From assembly GCF_002356335.1 (NCBI RefSeq), contig NZ_AP018165.1, forward strand, positions 2,666,001 to 2,730,000: a stretch of 64,000 nucleotides of DNA, in the 5' to 3' direction. Below are positions 29,278 through 39,640 of this stretch, one piece after another. The translations under genes and the position numbers were made by a program. How positions within the stretch are numbered: position 1 is the first letter of the stretch; every line of letters starts with the position of its first letter. The notes under the pieces were generated by a model. The model made no database searches and had not been told where the DNA came from. It was given only the letters and a program-made list of their open reading frames with translations. Source of the stretch: [Mycobacterium] stephanolepidis. Its GTDB lineage: Bacteria; Actinomycetota; Actinomycetes; Mycobacteriales; Mycobacteriaceae.

Positions 29278-29591
29278 CCGGCCATCTTCTTGGCGTGACC
29301 CGGTGCCGGGGTGGCGGTACTGACCAGCTCGCGGTCCCATTCCTCGACGGCCTCGATGCCCTCGACGGCCTCCACGGCGGCGTGCGCGGTCGCCAGGTCG
29401 GCAACAACCTGATCGCCGAGTATCCCGTCGGCACCGACCAGGGTGATGCGAACACCCGCCTGCCCGATGGGCTGCAGCACTGCCTTGGTGGGCATGTGAT
29501 GCGCCTTCACGAACGCCGTCAGTGCGCGATGCACGGTCGACGGAACGGACACCTTCCGCTGCTTGTCGGCTGACTGGGCTTCATCGGTCAT
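29259..29591 (-). CDS. Conserved hypothetical protein (110 aa)
   Basis: A 110 aa soluble protein starting at ATG 29591, without signal peptide or membrane helix. It begins with a charged segment and then SVPSTVHRALTAFVKAHHMPTKAVLQPIGQAG, and ends in an Ala-rich acidic helix. I do not recognise a family with known function. It is divergent from qor and is followed, with a 19 nt overlap, by the ATP-grasp gene, so the two are probably expressed together. Confidence 0.7.
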   Translation of the reverse strand: MTDEAQSADKQRKVSVPSTVHRALTAFVKAHHMPTKAVLQPIGQAGVRITLVGADGILGDQVVADLATAHAAVEAVEGIEAVEEWDRELVSTATPAPGHAKKMAGWVART

Positions 29592-29624
29592 GTATAGAGC
29601 GTACGTGCCTGGATACTGGTACCC

Positions 29625-30602
29625 ATGCGCGCCATCGAAGTGCCGGTGACCGGCGGACCCGAAGTGCTCACCCTCGTCGAAAAGACAGCTCCGACACCGG
29701 GCCCCGGCGAGGTGCTCATCGACGTCGACGCGGTGGGGGTCAACTTCCGTGATGTCTATCTGCGCAACGGCAGCTACGCCGCCCCGCTCCCCCACATTCC
29801 GGGGTCGGAGGTCACCGGACTGGTGAGCGCAGTGGGTGAGGGTGTCGAAACCCTCGCCCCCGGCGACCGGGTCGCCAGCCCCGTCGCCGCCTGGGGGTAT
29901 GCCGAATCGACCACCGCACCAGCCGATTACACCGCAAAGGTGCCCGAAGGCCTGTCCCCGGAGGTTGCCGCGAGCGCCTTACTTCAAGGCATCACCGCCC
30001 ATTACCTGCTGACCTCGGTCTACCCCGTCGCCGCCGGTGACACCGTGCTGGTGCACGCAGGCGCCGGCGGAATGGGCTTGCTGTTGACCCAATGGGCATC
30101 CCATCGCGGTGTCAGGGTCATCACGACCGTGTCGAGCGCGGCCAAGGGGGAACTGTCCCGCGAGGCCGGTGCCGCCGAGGTGCTGTCCTACCCGGATCCC
30201 ACAGATCCGGCGGAATTCGCCGAGAAAATCCTGGAGCTGACTTCGGGTGAGGGTGTGGCGGTCGCCTACGACGGCGTCGGCAAGTCGACCTTTGAGGCAA
30301 GCCTGGCAGCAGTCCGAGTACGTGGCCTGATCGCCCTGTATGGCGCGGCCAGCGGCCAGGTACCGCCCTTCGACCCGCAGCGCCTCACCGCCAAGTCGGC
30401 AGTGCTCACCCGTCCGACCATGGGGCATTTCATTCGCACCCCCAAAGAGTTCGCCTGGCGCGCCGACGATGTCCTGGACCTGGTGTCGCGCGGAACATTG
30501 AAGATCACCGTCGGAGCCAGCTATCCGTTGGAGCAGGCCGCCCAGGCCCATATCGACCTGGAGGCACGCAAGACCACCGGGTCGGTCGTCCTAGTGCCCT
30601 AG
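29625..30602 (+). CDS. qor: NADPH:quinone oxidoreductase (zinc-less MDR family)
   Basis: A 325 aa medium-chain reductase of the quinone oxidoreductase branch, orthologue of Rv1454c. The N-terminal GroES-like fold includes [13 protein letters not shown] and [11 protein letters not shown]. The Rossmann fold carries [15 protein letters not shown] (nucleotide-binding glycines) and [15 protein letters not shown]. The zinc ligands of true alcohol dehydrogenases are absent, as expected. ATG 29625 lies 7 nt after GATACT, again suggesting a leaderless transcript. The 3' end overlaps convergent ctaB by 12 nt. Confidence 0.92.
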   Translation: MRAIEVPVTGGPEVLTLVEKTAPTPGPGEVLIDVDAVGVNFRDVYLRNGSYAAPLPHIPGSEVTGLVSAVGEGVETLAPGDRVASPVAAWGYAESTTAPADYTAKVPEGLSPEVAASALLQGITAHYLLTSVYPVAAGDTVLVHAGAGGMGLLLTQWASHRGVRVITTVSSAAKGELSREAGAAEVLSYPDPTDPAEFAEKILELTSGEGVAVAYDGVGKSTFEASLAAVRVRGLIALYGAASGQVPPFDPQRLTAKSAVLTRPTMGHFIRTPKEFAWRADDVLDLVSRGTLKITVGASYPLEQAAQAHIDLEARKTTGSVVLVP

Positions 30603-31535
30603 CAGCCCATTACCGAACAACAGCGGCCAGCCGACCACCGAGTCGACCGCCAGCGCGCAGAAGACCACGGCCAGGTAGTTGTTTGACTGCAGGAACAACC
30701 GCAGCGGTTTGATCGGCTGACCCTTGCGCACACCCGAGTACAACTGGTGCGCCATCGCCAGGAACCACACCCCGGCCAGGAATGCCACCACGGCGTAGAT
30801 GACACCGGCGGCCAGCGCGAGTGCCAGCGTGGCCAGCACCGTCAGCCAGGTATAGATCAGGATCAGCCGGGTGACCTTCTCCTCGGTGGCGATCACGGGC
30901 AGCATCGGGACGCCCGCAGCCCGGTAGTCCTCCTTGTAGCGCATGGCCAGCGCCCAGGTGTGCGGCGGAGTCCAGAAAAAGATGATCAGGAACATCACCA
31001 CTGCCGGCCATTGAATCGTGCCGGTGACCGCCGACCACCCGATCATCACGGGCATGCACCCGGCAGCGCCGCCCCACACCACGTTTTGTGCGGTGCGTCG
31101 CTTGAGCACCAACGTGTAGATGAAGACGTAGAAGGCGATGGTGGCCACGGCGAGCACACCGGACAGCAGGTTGGCGGTCCACCACAGCCAGGCGAACGCC
31201 CCCACACCGAGCACGATCCCGAAGATCAGGGCATTGCGGGTGGTGACCGTCGAGGTCGCCAGCGGCCGCCGCGCGGTGCGCTTCATGACCTTGTCGATAT
31301 CGGCATCGGCCACGCAGTTCAGCGTGTTGGCGCTGGCCGCGGCCATGATGCCGCCGAGCAGCGTGTTCAGGATCAACAGCGGATTCACGTGACCGCGGTC
31401 GGCCAGCAGCATCGCGGGAATGGTGGTGACCAGCAACAGCTCGATGACCCTGGGCTTGGTCAGCGCCACGTAGGCGAGGATTGTCGAAAGGAACGGGCCG
31501 CGAGCACGCGCGCCTTGCGTCTCTCGCATCCGCAC
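30591..31535 (-). CDS. ctaB: Protoheme IX farnesyltransferase CtaB
   Basis: A 314 aa UbiA-family membrane prenyltransferase that converts protoheme to heme O using farnesyl diphosphate, the step before CtaA. The first Asp-rich motif NCVADADID is at residues 73-81, followed by [11 protein letters not shown]. The second motif region is near [27 protein letters not shown]. About eight membrane helices are visible. GTG 31535 is preferred over ATG 31529 because AGGAGG lies 9 nt upstream of it. It is divergent from tkt. Confidence 0.95.
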   Translation of the reverse strand: MRMRETQGARARGPFLSTILAYVALTKPRVIELLLVTTIPAMLLADRGHVNPLLILNTLLGGIMAAASANTLNCVADADIDKVMKRTARRPLATSTVTTRNALIFGIVLGVGAFAWLWWTANLLSGVLAVATIAFYVFIYTLVLKRRTAQNVVWGGAAGCMPVMIGWSAVTGTIQWPAVVMFLIIFFWTPPHTWALAMRYKEDYRAAGVPMLPVIATEEKVTRLILIYTWLTVLATLALALAAGVIYAVVAFLAGVWFLAMAHQLYSGVRKGQPIKPLRLFLQSNNYLAVVFCALAVDSVVGWPLLFGNGLLGH

Positions 31536-31593
31536 CGCGCTGATCCTCCTGGGTAATTATCCGGTGAGCCAGCCGACCCGCGGCACTGAGCGC

Positions 31594-31614
31594 TCTACTA
31601 CAGACGATGGTAGA
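31594..31614. promoter_or_regulatory. CTAC/GTAG repeat in the ctaB-tkt intergenic region
   Basis: TCTAC-N11-GTAGA, also readable as ACTAC-N8-GTAG, lies 59 nt upstream of ctaB. It resembles the half-sites upstream of ctaA but with different spacing, so a common regulator is only a possibility. Confidence 0.25.
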
Positions 31615-31743
31615 CCGCCAGGGTCGCGCGTCGACAACCAAGGTCGGCCCATTGAAGTGAACATAGGTTGTCCGCCACCGGACTATCACATTGCCGAGAT
31701 GGCGTGACCCGGCCGTGAGGCAGCGGCGCGAAATCGGCGGCAC

Positions 31744-31749
31744 TACGAT
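31744..31749 (+). promoter_or_regulatory. -10 box for tkt (leaderless)
   Basis: TACGAT ends 6 nt before GTG 31756, placing the predicted transcription start at the tkt start codon. No Shine-Dalgarno sequence precedes the GTG. No -35 match is evident. Confidence 0.45.
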
Positions 31750-31755
31750 GGGCCC

Positions 31756-33873
31756 GTGACCGCGATCGACGAGATCCCGACCGATATCCCAACCCTCACC
31801 CGGGCCGACCACCCGGATGACTGGACAGACCTGGACTCGCGTGCGGTAGACACCGCACGGGTGCTGGCCGCCGATGCCGTGCAGAAGGTCGGCAATGGCC
31901 ACCCCGGCACCGCGATGAGCCTGGCACCCGTGGCGTACACGCTTTTTCAGCGCCAGCTGCGCCACGACCCCAGCGACCCCTCCTGGATCGGGCGCGACCG
32001 ATTCGTGCTGTCCTGTGGGCACAGCAGCCTGACCCTGTACCTGCAGCTGTACTTGGGCGGGTTCGGCCTGGAGCTCTCCGACATCGAGGCACTGCGTACC
32101 TGGGGCTCGCTGACCCCCGGCCACCCCGAGTACCACCACACCAAGGGCGTCGAGATCACTACCGGGCCGCTCGGCCAGGGCCTGGCCTCGGCGGTTGGCA
32201 TGGCGATGGCCTCTCGGTACGAGCGCGGCTTGTTCGACCCCGACGCCGCGCCGGGCTCCAGCCCGTTCGACCACTTCATCTATGTCATCGCCTCCGACGG
32301 CGACATCGAAGAGGGCGTGACCTCCGAAGCGTCCTCCTTGGCCGGTACCCAACAGCTCGGGAACCTCATCGTCATCTGGGACGACAACGAGATCTCCATC
32401 GAGCACGACACCAAGATCGCACTGAGCGAGGACACCCCGGCCCGCTACGAGGCGTATGGCTGGCATGTACAGACAGTCATCAGTGGTGAGAACGTCACCG
32501 GCATCGAGGAAGCACTGGCCAACGCCCGTGCGGTCACCGACCGCCCGTCGTTCATCGCGCTGCGCACGATCATCGGCTACCCCGCTCCCACCAAGATGAA
32601 CACCGGCGGCGTGCACGGCTCGGCGCTGGGGGCCGACGAGGTGGCCGCCACCAAGAAAATTCTGGGCTTCGATCCGGAGAAATCCTTCGACGTGGCCCCA
32701 GAAGTCATCGCCCACACCCGCGAGCTGGTGCAGCGCGGCAAGCAGGCACATGCGGAGTGGGACAAGGATTTTGACGCCTGGGCCGCCCGCGAGCCCGAGC
32801 GCAAGGCGCTGCTGGACCGGCTGGAGGCACGCACCCTGCCCGAGGGCTGGGACGCCGACCTGCCGTCCTGGGAGCCCGGCTCCAAGGGCGTGGCCACTCG
32901 CGCCGCATCCGGCGACACCCTCTCGGCGCTCGGCGCCAAGCTTCCCGAGCTGTGGGGTGGCTCCGCGGACCTCGCGGGCAGCAACAACACCACCATCAAG
33001 GGCGCCGATTCCTTCGGCCCAACGTCCATCGCAACATCGGACTGGAATGCCCAACCATATGGCCGCACACTGCATTTCGGCATCCGCGAGCATGCGATGG
33101 GATCGATCCTGTCCGGCATCGTGCTGCACGGCCCCACCCGCGCGTACGGTGGAACGTTCCTGCAGTTCGCCGACTACATGCGGCCCGCGGTGCGCCTGGC
33201 GGCTTTGATGAACATCGACCCGATCTACGTGTGGACACACGACTCGATCGGTCTCGGCGAGGACGGCCCCACTCACCAGCCGGTGGAGCACCTGGCCGCC
33301 CTGCGTGCCATCCCGAACCTTTCGGTGGTGCGCCCCGGTGACGCGAATGAAACCGCCTACGCTTGGGCGACCGTCCTGGAGCGTCAATCCAGCACCGGCC
33401 CAGTCGGTTTGGCACTTACCCGCCAGGGCGTGCCGATCCTGGAAGGCACCAGCCGCGAGGGTGTGGCCAAGGGCGGTTACGTACTGGAGGCAGCCAGTGA
33501 GAATCCAGCGGACACGCCCGACGTGATCCTCATCGGCACGGGCTCGGAACTGCAGCTCGCCGTCGAGGCCAAGAAGATTCTTGCCGCCAAGGGAATTGCG
33601 GCCTCCGTGGTGTCGTTCCCCTGTGTGGAATGGTTCGAGTCCCAGCCCCAGGAATACCGCGACAGCGTGCTGCCGCCGTCGGTGCGTGCCCGGGTGTCCG
33701 TGGAAGCCGGCATCGCGCAGGGCTGGTACAAGTTCGTCGGCGACGCCGGTCAAATCGTCTCACTCGAGCACTTCGGAGCTTCCGCTGACGACAAGACCTT
33801 GTTCCGCGAGTTCGGCTTCACCCCGGATGCAGTGGCTGCGGCCGCCGAAAGGTCCATCGCAGCAGCTCAATAA
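31756..33873 (+). CDS. tkt: Transketolase
   Basis: A 705 aa thiamine-diphosphate enzyme that transfers two-carbon units between pentose phosphates and glycolytic sugars. Typical motifs are [12 protein letters not shown] near residue 45, the ThDP/Mg site [12 protein letters not shown]...[12 protein letters not shown], and the second-domain stretch [14 protein letters not shown] with the cofactor-contacting Glu. ESTRT-type donor-binding loops ([20 protein letters not shown]) are present. GTG 31756 is chosen by the -10 box. It starts the tkt-tal-zwf-opcA-pgl operon, orthologue of Rv1449c. Confidence 0.97.
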   Translation: MTAIDEIPTDIPTLTRADHPDDWTDLDSRAVDTARVLAADAVQKVGNGHPGTAMSLAPVAYTLFQRQLRHDPSDPSWIGRDRFVLSCGHSSLTLYLQLYLGGFGLELSDIEALRTWGSLTPGHPEYHHTKGVEITTGPLGQGLASAVGMAMASRYERGLFDPDAAPGSSPFDHFIYVIASDGDIEEGVTSEASSLAGTQQLGNLIVIWDDNEISIEHDTKIALSEDTPARYEAYGWHVQTVISGENVTGIEEALANARAVTDRPSFIALRTIIGYPAPTKMNTGGVHGSALGADEVAATKKILGFDPEKSFDVAPEVIAHTRELVQRGKQAHAEWDKDFDAWAAREPERKALLDRLEARTLPEGWDADLPSWEPGSKGVATRAASGDTLSALGAKLPELWGGSADLAGSNNTTIKGADSFGPTSIATSDWNAQPYGRTLHFGIREHAMGSILSGIVLHGPTRAYGGTFLQFADYMRPAVRLAALMNIDPIYVWTHDSIGLGEDGPTHQPVEHLAALRAIPNLSVVRPGDANETAYAWATVLERQSSTGPVGLALTRQGVPILEGTSREGVAKGGYVLEAASENPADTPDVILIGTGSELQLAVEAKKILAAKGIAASVVSFPCVEWFESQPQEYRDSVLPPSVRARVSVEAGIAQGWYKFVGDAGQIVSLEHFGASADDKTLFREFGFTPDAVAAAAERSIAAAQ

Positions 33874-33899
33874 CCCCGAATCAGGAAGGGATGAATCCC

Positions 33900-35033
33900 A
33901 TGAGCACATCTGATCAGAACGCTAATCTCGCCGAACTGAGCGAAGCCGGAGTCGCCGTCTGGCTCGACGATCTCTCCCGGGACCGACTCAACTCGGGCAA
34001 CCTCGCCGAGTTGATCGCGACCAGAAGCATCGTCGGGGTGACCACCAACCCTGCGATCTTCCAGGCCGCCCTGTCCAAGGGGCATGCCTACGACGCGCAG
34101 ATCGCCGAGCTGGCCGAGCGGGGGGCCGATGTCGACTCGGCAATCCGCACCGCCACCACCGATGACGTGCGCGCCGCCTGCGACGTGTTGGCTCCGCAGT
34201 ACGAAGCCTCCGAGGGCGTCGACGGCCGAGTGTCCATCGAGGTGGACCCGCGCCTGGCACACGACACCGACAAGACCATCCTGCAGGCCATCGAGCTGTG
34301 GAAGATCGTCGATCGGCCCAACCTGTTGATCAAGATCCCAGCCACCAAGGCCGGTCTGCCCGCGATCTCTGCGGTGATCGCCGAGGGCATCTCGGTCAAC
34401 GTCACCCTGATCTTCTCGGTGGAACGCCACAAGGAAGTGATGGACGCCTACCTGGCCGGCCTGGAGGCAGCCAAGGAAGCCGGACGCGACCTCTCCAAGA
34501 TCCACTCGGTGGCCTCGTTCTTCGTGTCCCGGGTGGACACCGAGATCGACAAGCGCCTCGAGGACATCGGCAACGGTCAGGCACTGTCCCTGCGGGGCCG
34601 GGCCGGGGTCGCCAATGCCCGCCTCGCCTACCAGGCCTACGAGAAGGTCTTCGATCACGGTCACAGGTTCGCCGAGCTCAAGAAGGCCGGTGCGCGCGTG
34701 CAGCGTCCGCTGTGGGCCTCGACCGGAGTCAAGAACCCCGACTACGACGACACCCTCTACGTGGTGGACCTGGTGGCTCCGCACACCGTCAACACCATGC
34801 CCGAGAAGACGTTGGAGGCCGTTGCCGATCACGGCATCGTCACCGGTAACACCATTCACGGGACATATGACGGCGCGCACGCGGTCTTCCATGAGCTCAG
34901 TCGCGCCGGAATCGATCTGGACGACGTGTTCGAGGTGCTCGAGACCCAGGGCGTCGACAAGTTCGAGGTTGCCTGGAACGAGCTCATCGACGCCACCCAA
35001 GCCCAACTCGATGCGGTATCCACCAAGGAGTGA
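33900..35033 (+). CDS. tal: Transaldolase
   Basis: A 377 aa transaldolase of the long actinobacterial type; it moves a dihydroxyacetone unit between sugar phosphates through a Schiff base. The catalytic lysine is Lys145 in [21 protein letters not shown] near residue 46 and the [14 protein letters not shown] segment are family hallmarks. ATG 33900 is preferred to ATG 33891 because AGGAAGG is 10 nt upstream of it but only 1 nt from 33891. It lies 26 nt after tkt. Confidence 0.96.
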   Translation: MSTSDQNANLAELSEAGVAVWLDDLSRDRLNSGNLAELIATRSIVGVTTNPAIFQAALSKGHAYDAQIAELAERGADVDSAIRTATTDDVRAACDVLAPQYEASEGVDGRVSIEVDPRLAHDTDKTILQAIELWKIVDRPNLLIKIPATKAGLPAISAVIAEGISVNVTLIFSVERHKEVMDAYLAGLEAAKEAGRDLSKIHSVASFFVSRVDTEIDKRLEDIGNGQALSLRGRAGVANARLAYQAYEKVFDHGHRFAELKKAGARVQRPLWASTGVKNPDYDDTLYVVDLVAPHTVNTMPEKTLEAVADHGIVTGNTIHGTYDGAHAVFHELSRAGIDLDDVFEVLETQGVDKFEVAWNELIDATQAQLDAVSTKE

Positions 35034-35068
35034 GCGTGGATGACGGTCTTCACACGAAAGGCTCATCC

Positions 35069-36619
35069 ATGACTGACGTTCTTCGCGCGAGCGGCTCATC
35101 GGCGAAAAACCCGTTACGGGACAAGCGCGATAAGCGTCTTCCACGCATCGCGGGACCCTGCTCGCTGGTGATCTTCGGGGTCACCGGCGATCTGGCACGC
35201 AAGAAGTTGATGCCGGCCATCTACGACCTGGCCAACCGCGGGTTGCTGCCACCGAGCTTCGCGTTGGTCGGATTCGCTCGCCGGGACTGGGCCAACGAGG
35301 ACTTCGGCCAGATCGTGCTCGATGCCGTGAAGGAACACTCACGCACCCCGTTCCGTCAGCATGTCTGGGACCGTCTTGCCGAGGGAATCCGGTTCGTGCA
35401 GGGCAGTTTCGATGATGACACGGCCTTCGAGCAGCTCAAGAAGACCCTGCAGACGCTCGACGAGGAACGCGGCACCGGCGGCAATCACGCCTTCTACCTG
35501 TCGATTCCGCCGAAGGCGTTCCCCACGGTGTGCGAGCAGCTGTCCAAGTCCAGACTCGCCCAGCCCGTGGACGGCGCATGGCGCCGCGTCGTGATCGAGA
35601 AACCCTTCGGCCACGATCTACAGAGCGCCCGCGAGCTGAACGCTGTGGTCAACCAGGTGTTCCCCGAGGAATCGGTCTTCCGGATCGATCATTACCTCGG
35701 CAAGGAGACGGTGCAGAACATTCTGGCGCTGCGGTTCGCCAACCAGTTGTTCGACCCGATCTGGAACGCCCACTTCGTCGATCATGTGCAGATCACCATG
35801 GCCGAGGACATCGGATTGGGCGGCCGCGCAGGCTATTACGACGGCATCGGCGCAGCGCGCGATGTCATCCAGAACCACCTGCTGCAGTTGCTCGCGTTCA
35901 CCGCGATGGAAGAGCCCATCAACTTCTCCCCCGCCGAGCTGCAGGCCGAGAAGATCAAGGTGCTCTCGGCCACTCGGCTGGCCGAGCCGCTCGCCGAAAC
36001 CACTGCCCGCGGTCAGTACGGACCCGGGTGGCAGGGCAGCCAGCAGGTTCCCGGTCTGCTGGAGGAGGAAGGCTTCTCCAAGACCTCGACCACCGAGACA
36101 TTCGCCGCGATCACCCTGGAGGTCGACAGTCGGCGCTGGGCCGGGGTTCCGTTCTACCTGCGCACCGGAAAACGCTTGGGCCGCCGCGTCACCGAAATCG
36201 CCCTGGTGTTCAAACGGGCACCACACCTGCCCTTCGATTCCACGATGACCGAGGAACTGGGCGCCAACGCGCTGGTGATTCGGGTGCAGCCCGACGAGGG
36301 CGTCACGCTGCGCTTCGGATCGAAGGTTCCGGGTACCGCGATGGAGGTCCGGGACGTCAACATGGACTTCTCGTATGAGCAGGCGTTCACCGAGGAATCA
36401 CCGGAGGCGTACGAGCGGCTGATCCTCGATGTGCTGTTGGGCGAGCCCTCGCTGTTCCCGGTGAACGCCGAAGTCGAGTTGTCGTGGCGGATTTTGGATC
36501 CAGCACTGGACTTCTGGGCGTCGGAAGGAAAACCCGAGACCTACGAATCCGGCACCTGGGGCCCCCAGTCGGCGTTCGACATGCTGGCCCGTACGGGACG
36601 TGACTGGAGGCGACCATGA
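35069..36619 (+). CDS. zwf: Glucose-6-phosphate 1-dehydrogenase
   Basis: A 516 aa enzyme making 6-phosphogluconolactone and NADPH at the entry of the oxidative pentose phosphate branch. The coenzyme fingerprint GVTGDLARKK is at residues 37-46. The substrate-binding RIDHYLGK is at 205-212 with the catalytic His-Asp pair. The N-terminus NPLRDKRDKRLPRIAGP matches remembered Zwf2 (Rv1447c). ATG 35069 follows a GAAAGG. It ends in an ATGA overlap with opcA, whose product assists Zwf in actinobacteria. Confidence 0.97.
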   Translation: MTDVLRASGSSAKNPLRDKRDKRLPRIAGPCSLVIFGVTGDLARKKLMPAIYDLANRGLLPPSFALVGFARRDWANEDFGQIVLDAVKEHSRTPFRQHVWDRLAEGIRFVQGSFDDDTAFEQLKKTLQTLDEERGTGGNHAFYLSIPPKAFPTVCEQLSKSRLAQPVDGAWRRVVIEKPFGHDLQSARELNAVVNQVFPEESVFRIDHYLGKETVQNILALRFANQLFDPIWNAHFVDHVQITMAEDIGLGGRAGYYDGIGAARDVIQNHLLQLLAFTAMEEPINFSPAELQAEKIKVLSATRLAEPLAETTARGQYGPGWQGSQQVPGLLEEEGFSKTSTTETFAAITLEVDSRRWAGVPFYLRTGKRLGRRVTEIALVFKRAPHLPFDSTMTEELGANALVIRVQPDEGVTLRFGSKVPGTAMEVRDVNMDFSYEQAFTEESPEAYERLILDVLLGEPSLFPVNAEVELSWRILDPALDFWASEGKPETYESGTWGPQSAFDMLARTGRDWRRP

Positions 36620-37524
36620 TCATCGATCTGCCCGACACCACCACCAACGACGTCAACAAAAAGTTGGTAGAGCTGCGCGAAACCGGCGGCGCGGTCACCA
36701 TGGCGCGCGTGCTTACCCTGGTTGTCATCACCGACGCCGGCGATGACGTGGAAGAGGTCATCGAGGCCGCCAACGGCGCCAGCCACGAGCATCCGTGTCG
36801 CATCATCGTGCTGGAGCGCAATCCGTTGGCTCCCACCACCGGGCTCAATGCTCAGATCCGGGTCGGCGGTGACGCCGGAGCCGGCGAGGTTGTCGTATTG
36901 CGGCTGCGCGGCCCGCTCGCCGCACACGAGCACAGTGTCGTGATCCCGTTCCTGTTGCCCGACACCCCCGTGGTGGCGTGGTGGCCCAACCAGGCTCCTG
37001 CCGTTCCCGCGAAAGATCCGCTGGGACGTCTTGCGATTCGCCGAATCACCGATGCGACGACGGCACCCGATCCACTCAACGCCATCAAGAACCGGCTCGC
37101 CGGATATACCCCCGGCGACACCGACCTGTCGTGGAGCCGGATCACCTACTGGCGCGCGCTGCTGGCCTCGGCCCTGGATCAACCACCGTACGAGGGCATC
37201 AACTCGGCAGTGGTGTCCGGGCTGGCCACCGAACCCGCGCTCGACGTCACTGCGGGTTGGCTCGCGTCACGTATCGAAGGACCCGTCACCCGACTGGTCG
37301 GCGAGCTCAAGGTGGAACTGCACCGGGACAGCGAGGTCGTCACCCTGAGCCGGCCGCAGACCGGGGCCATCGCGACATTGGCCCGCACCGGGCGCCCGTC
37401 GGCATCACTTCCGTTGCCACGCAGAGAGACACGAGATTGCCTGGCCGAGGATTTACGCCGCCTCGATCCCGATGAGATCTACCGCACGGCGCTTGAGGGA
37501 ATCGCGAAGGTGCAATACCTATGA
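36616..37524 (+). CDS. opcA: OpcA, glucose-6-phosphate dehydrogenase assembly protein
   Basis: This 302 aa protein is the OpcA-type allosteric or assembly partner of glucose-6-phosphate dehydrogenase. Its N-terminal [22 protein letters not shown] and internal [14 protein letters not shown] segments are characteristic of actinobacterial OpcA. It is encoded between zwf and pgl with ATGA overlaps on both sides, the standard order. No catalytic activity of its own is expected. Confidence 0.95.
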   Translation: MIIDLPDTTTNDVNKKLVELRETGGAVTMARVLTLVVITDAGDDVEEVIEAANGASHEHPCRIIVLERNPLAPTTGLNAQIRVGGDAGAGEVVVLRLRGPLAAHEHSVVIPFLLPDTPVVAWWPNQAPAVPAKDPLGRLAIRRITDATTAPDPLNAIKNRLAGYTPGDTDLSWSRITYWRALLASALDQPPYEGINSAVVSGLATEPALDVTAGWLASRIEGPVTRLVGELKVELHRDSEVVTLSRPQTGAIATLARTGRPSASLPLPRRETRDCLAEDLRRLDPDEIYRTALEGIAKVQYL

Positions 37525-38264
37525 GTGAAACAATCATCGAAAAGTACACGGACACAGATACTTTGGTGACCGCAGCAGGCGACCGGTTGGCATCGGCGAT
37601 CGCCGGCGCCCTCGCTGAACGCGGCAAGGCGATGATCGTGCTCACCGGCGGCGGCACAGGTATCGCCCTGCTCAAACATCTGCGCGATGTGGCCAGCCAT
37701 CTCGACTGGGCCAACGTCCACGTTTTCTGGGGTGACGATCGGTACGTCCCGAAGACCGATCCGGAACGCAATGCCTGGCAGGCCTGGGAGGCGCTGCTTG
37801 AGCATGTCGACTTCCCGCTGCGCAACATGCACGCCATGCCCAACAGCGAAAGCGAATACGGCACGGACCTGGACGCGGCCGCACTCGCCTACGAGCAGCT
37901 GCTGGCGGCCAATGCCGAGCCCGGCCAGGACTGCCCCTCATTCGACGTCCACCTGCTGGGCATGGGCGGCGAAGGCCATATCAATTCGCTGTTCCCACAC
38001 ACCGATGCCGTCAAGGAAACACACCGACTGGTGGTGGCGGTGCCCGACTCCCCCAAGCCGCCCCCACAGCGGATCACGTTGACACTGCCTGCCATTCAGC
38101 GTTCACGCGAGGTGTGGCTGATCGTCTCCGGCGAGGCCAAGGCCGAGGCCGTCGCGGCAGCCATCGGAGGGGCAGATCCGATCGATGTGCCCGCGGCAGG
38201 CGCCAAGGGCACAGAACGTACCGTGTGGCTGCTCGACGAGGCCGCCGCGAGCCAGTTGGGCTAG
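37521..38264 (+). CDS. pgl: 6-phosphogluconolactonase
   Basis: A 247 aa lactonase hydrolysing 6-phosphogluconolactone, of the NagB/DevB fold. [13 protein letters not shown] near residue 42 binds phosphate. [13 protein letters not shown] and [17 protein letters not shown] contain the active-site Asp/His type residues, and [10 protein letters not shown] is the usual late motif. It is the last gene of the pentose phosphate operon (orthologue of Rv1445c), translationally coupled to opcA. Confidence 0.96.
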   Translation: MSETIIEKYTDTDTLVTAAGDRLASAIAGALAERGKAMIVLTGGGTGIALLKHLRDVASHLDWANVHVFWGDDRYVPKTDPERNAWQAWEALLEHVDFPLRNMHAMPNSESEYGTDLDAAALAYEQLLAANAEPGQDCPSFDVHLLGMGGEGHINSLFPHTDAVKETHRLVVAVPDSPKPPPQRITLTLPAIQRSREVWLIVSGEAKAEAVAAAIGGADPIDVPAAGAKGTERTVWLLDEAAASQLG

Positions 38265-38568
38265 CCACCCCACCGACAGGGTCATCATGCGGTCTTGATT
38301 CAGGGCCGAAACAGCTCGCCGCTACACACTTTTCCGAGCGCCATATCGGACGGCGCCTTCCACTGACCGACTGCGCGCGCCAACGGTGGCGCCGCACGCC
38401 CAGATTCGATGCGGCAGCGACTTCTTACCGCGCTGCCGACCTGGCTGACGCTGACGGTCTGCACCGTCCTCTCCTGGTCCGAGAGTTCCTCGGGACACCC
38501 CTCCATCCCGGTGATATTGATCGTGCCGTCGTCTTCGCAATCCTGACCTACACCCTGTACGTGGCGGT
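38265..38568. other. Intergenic region between pgl and the esp-like cassette
   Basis: About 300 nt between convergent genes without a convincing gene. One small open frame at 38409-38546 (+) would give 45 aa with a hydrophobic start (LLTALPTWLTLTVCTVLSW), but it has no ribosome binding site and no recognised relative. No strong terminator hairpin was found. Confidence 0.5.
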
Positions 38569-39333
38569 CTAGCTCTCGTTGCCCTGTCCCGCGGCGAAGA
38601 GCGCATCCGGGTCTACAGACAAGCCATGCGCCGTCTGGGCCTGCGTCGGCGCAGACAGCTGAGCCGACACACCCGGCGACGGGGCGGCGACGGGTCCCGG
38701 TGCGGGCGTCTTCAGACGCTGCACATTGATCGCGAATTCGGTCACCGCATCCCGGATCGCGGCCGCATGCTCGTCAAGACGGTCTAGGAGCTGCGATAGC
38801 GTGCGCCCCATCTTGTTTCCAAGCTCGGAGGCATCCGCCACCGCGGAGGCGATGGTGGTCGCCACACTGCCGCCCTGGGTGATGGGCGAGGCAGCACGGG
38901 CCGCTGTGAACTCGGTGATGATGTCGTCCACGTACCCTTCCACCCATTGCCCGAGCATGCTTCGCGTGTGAGTGACCAGATCCGTCACGACGTTGATGCG
39001 CTGGTTGACATTCGCCGCGACGAGGCGCAGCTCCTGCAGAGCGTCATCGATAGCGCCTGCTGTCTCACCGAATCCTGTTGCCGCCGCACCACTGTGACCG
39101 TCGTCCAGCGCGCTGAGCACAGCCGACAGTTCCTGCTGCACATTGGTGACGTCGGCAATGCAATAGCGCCAGAACGTGGCCTCGGCGGACGCCGCGACCG
39201 GGTCACCCCGAAGCGCATTGAGTGGTTCTTCGAGGAACTGCACATGCTCGACCAAGAAGCCCAATCCGGCGTCATACAGGCGAGTGAGCGGTTTCAGCTC
39301 GGCATCAAGGGTGTCCACCGAACCCTTTACCAA
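38569..39333 (-). CDS. Helical protein of esp-like cassette (about 254 aa)
   Basis: A predominantly alpha-helical protein with no signal peptide or clear membrane helix. The first 190 residues are helix-forming (TRLYDAGLGFLVEHVQFLEE, ALQELRLVAANVNQRINVVTD, MGRTLSQLLDRLDEHAAAIRDAV). The last 60 are Pro/Ala/Ser-rich, as in several ESX substrates. It is the third gene after an EspC-like and a YbaB-like gene. TTG 39333 gives 254 aa and overlaps the upstream stop by 29 nt. GTG 39318 gives 249 aa and has AAAGGG just upstream. I cannot assign a family; an EspA/EspB-like secreted partner is inference from context. Confidence 0.65.
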   Translation of the reverse strand: MVKGSVDTLDAELKPLTRLYDAGLGFLVEHVQFLEEPLNALRGDPVAASAEATFWRYCIADVTNVQQELSAVLSALDDGHSGAAATGFGETAGAIDDALQELRLVAANVNQRINVVTDLVTHTRSMLGQWVEGYVDDIITEFTAARAASPITQGGSVATTIASAVADASELGNKMGRTLSQLLDRLDEHAAAIRDAVTEFAINVQRLKTPAPGPVAAPSPGVSAQLSAPTQAQTAHGLSVDPDALFAAGQGNES

Positions 39334-39640
39334 TCTTCGTCATCGCGGCGACAGTCTGATCCTCCGCCTCGGCGATCTGCCGAGCTTGATCGTGCAGGCG
39401 CTGCCCCGTCTCCACAATGACATCGCCGAGCGTGCGGACGGCATCGGACAGCTCATCGATGCTTCCCCGCACCGACATCACGAAATCCGATGACACAGAC
39501 CCCAGGTCCTGATCGTCGAGCCCCTCGCCGTGATGCTCGAGCAAGAACCGCACCGACCCCCCGGCGGCCTCCAGGTTCGCCGCCTCGTGCAGCACCACAT
39601 CGCGATCAAAGTGGAAGGTCCCGCCCGGCTCATTGCTCAT
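39305..39640 (-). CDS. EspC-like (DUF2580-type) ESX-associated protein
   Basis: A 111 aa helical protein resembling the EspC/DUF2580 family of type VII secretion substrates. It has an N-terminal helix (DVVLHEAANLEAAGGSVRFLLEHH), a central turn, and a C-terminal helix (AVRTLGDVIVETGQRLHDQARQIAEAEDQTVAAM). The position equivalent to the usual YxxxD/E secretion motif reads AEAEDQ with no Tyr, so either the match is distant or the motif has been lost. It is coupled to the YbaB-like gene (ATGA overlap). Secretion is not demonstrated. Confidence 0.65.
   Translation of the reverse strand: MSNEPGGTFHFDRDVVLHEAANLEAAGGSVRFLLEHHGEGLDDQDLGSVSSDFVMSVRGSIDELSDAVRTLGDVIVETGQRLHDQARQIAEAEDQTVAAMTKIGKGFGGHP

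Noticed and set aside
30610..33753. Very long minus-strand open frame (1047 codons) across ctaB and tkt
   Set aside because: It is antisense to tkt and out of frame with ctaB. Translation gives a low-complexity Gly/Arg/His-rich product with no domain, the usual artefact of high-GC codon bias.
33867..35144. 425-codon minus-strand frame antisense to tal
   Set aside because: It mirrors the codon structure of tal and has no recognisable motif. The transaldolase on the plus strand is certain.
38114..38572. Plus-strand frame over the end of pgl and the following gap
   Set aside because: It overlaps pgl out of frame, has Arg/Gly-rich sequence and no ribosome binding site. The smaller 45-codon frame at 38409-38546 is also unsupported.
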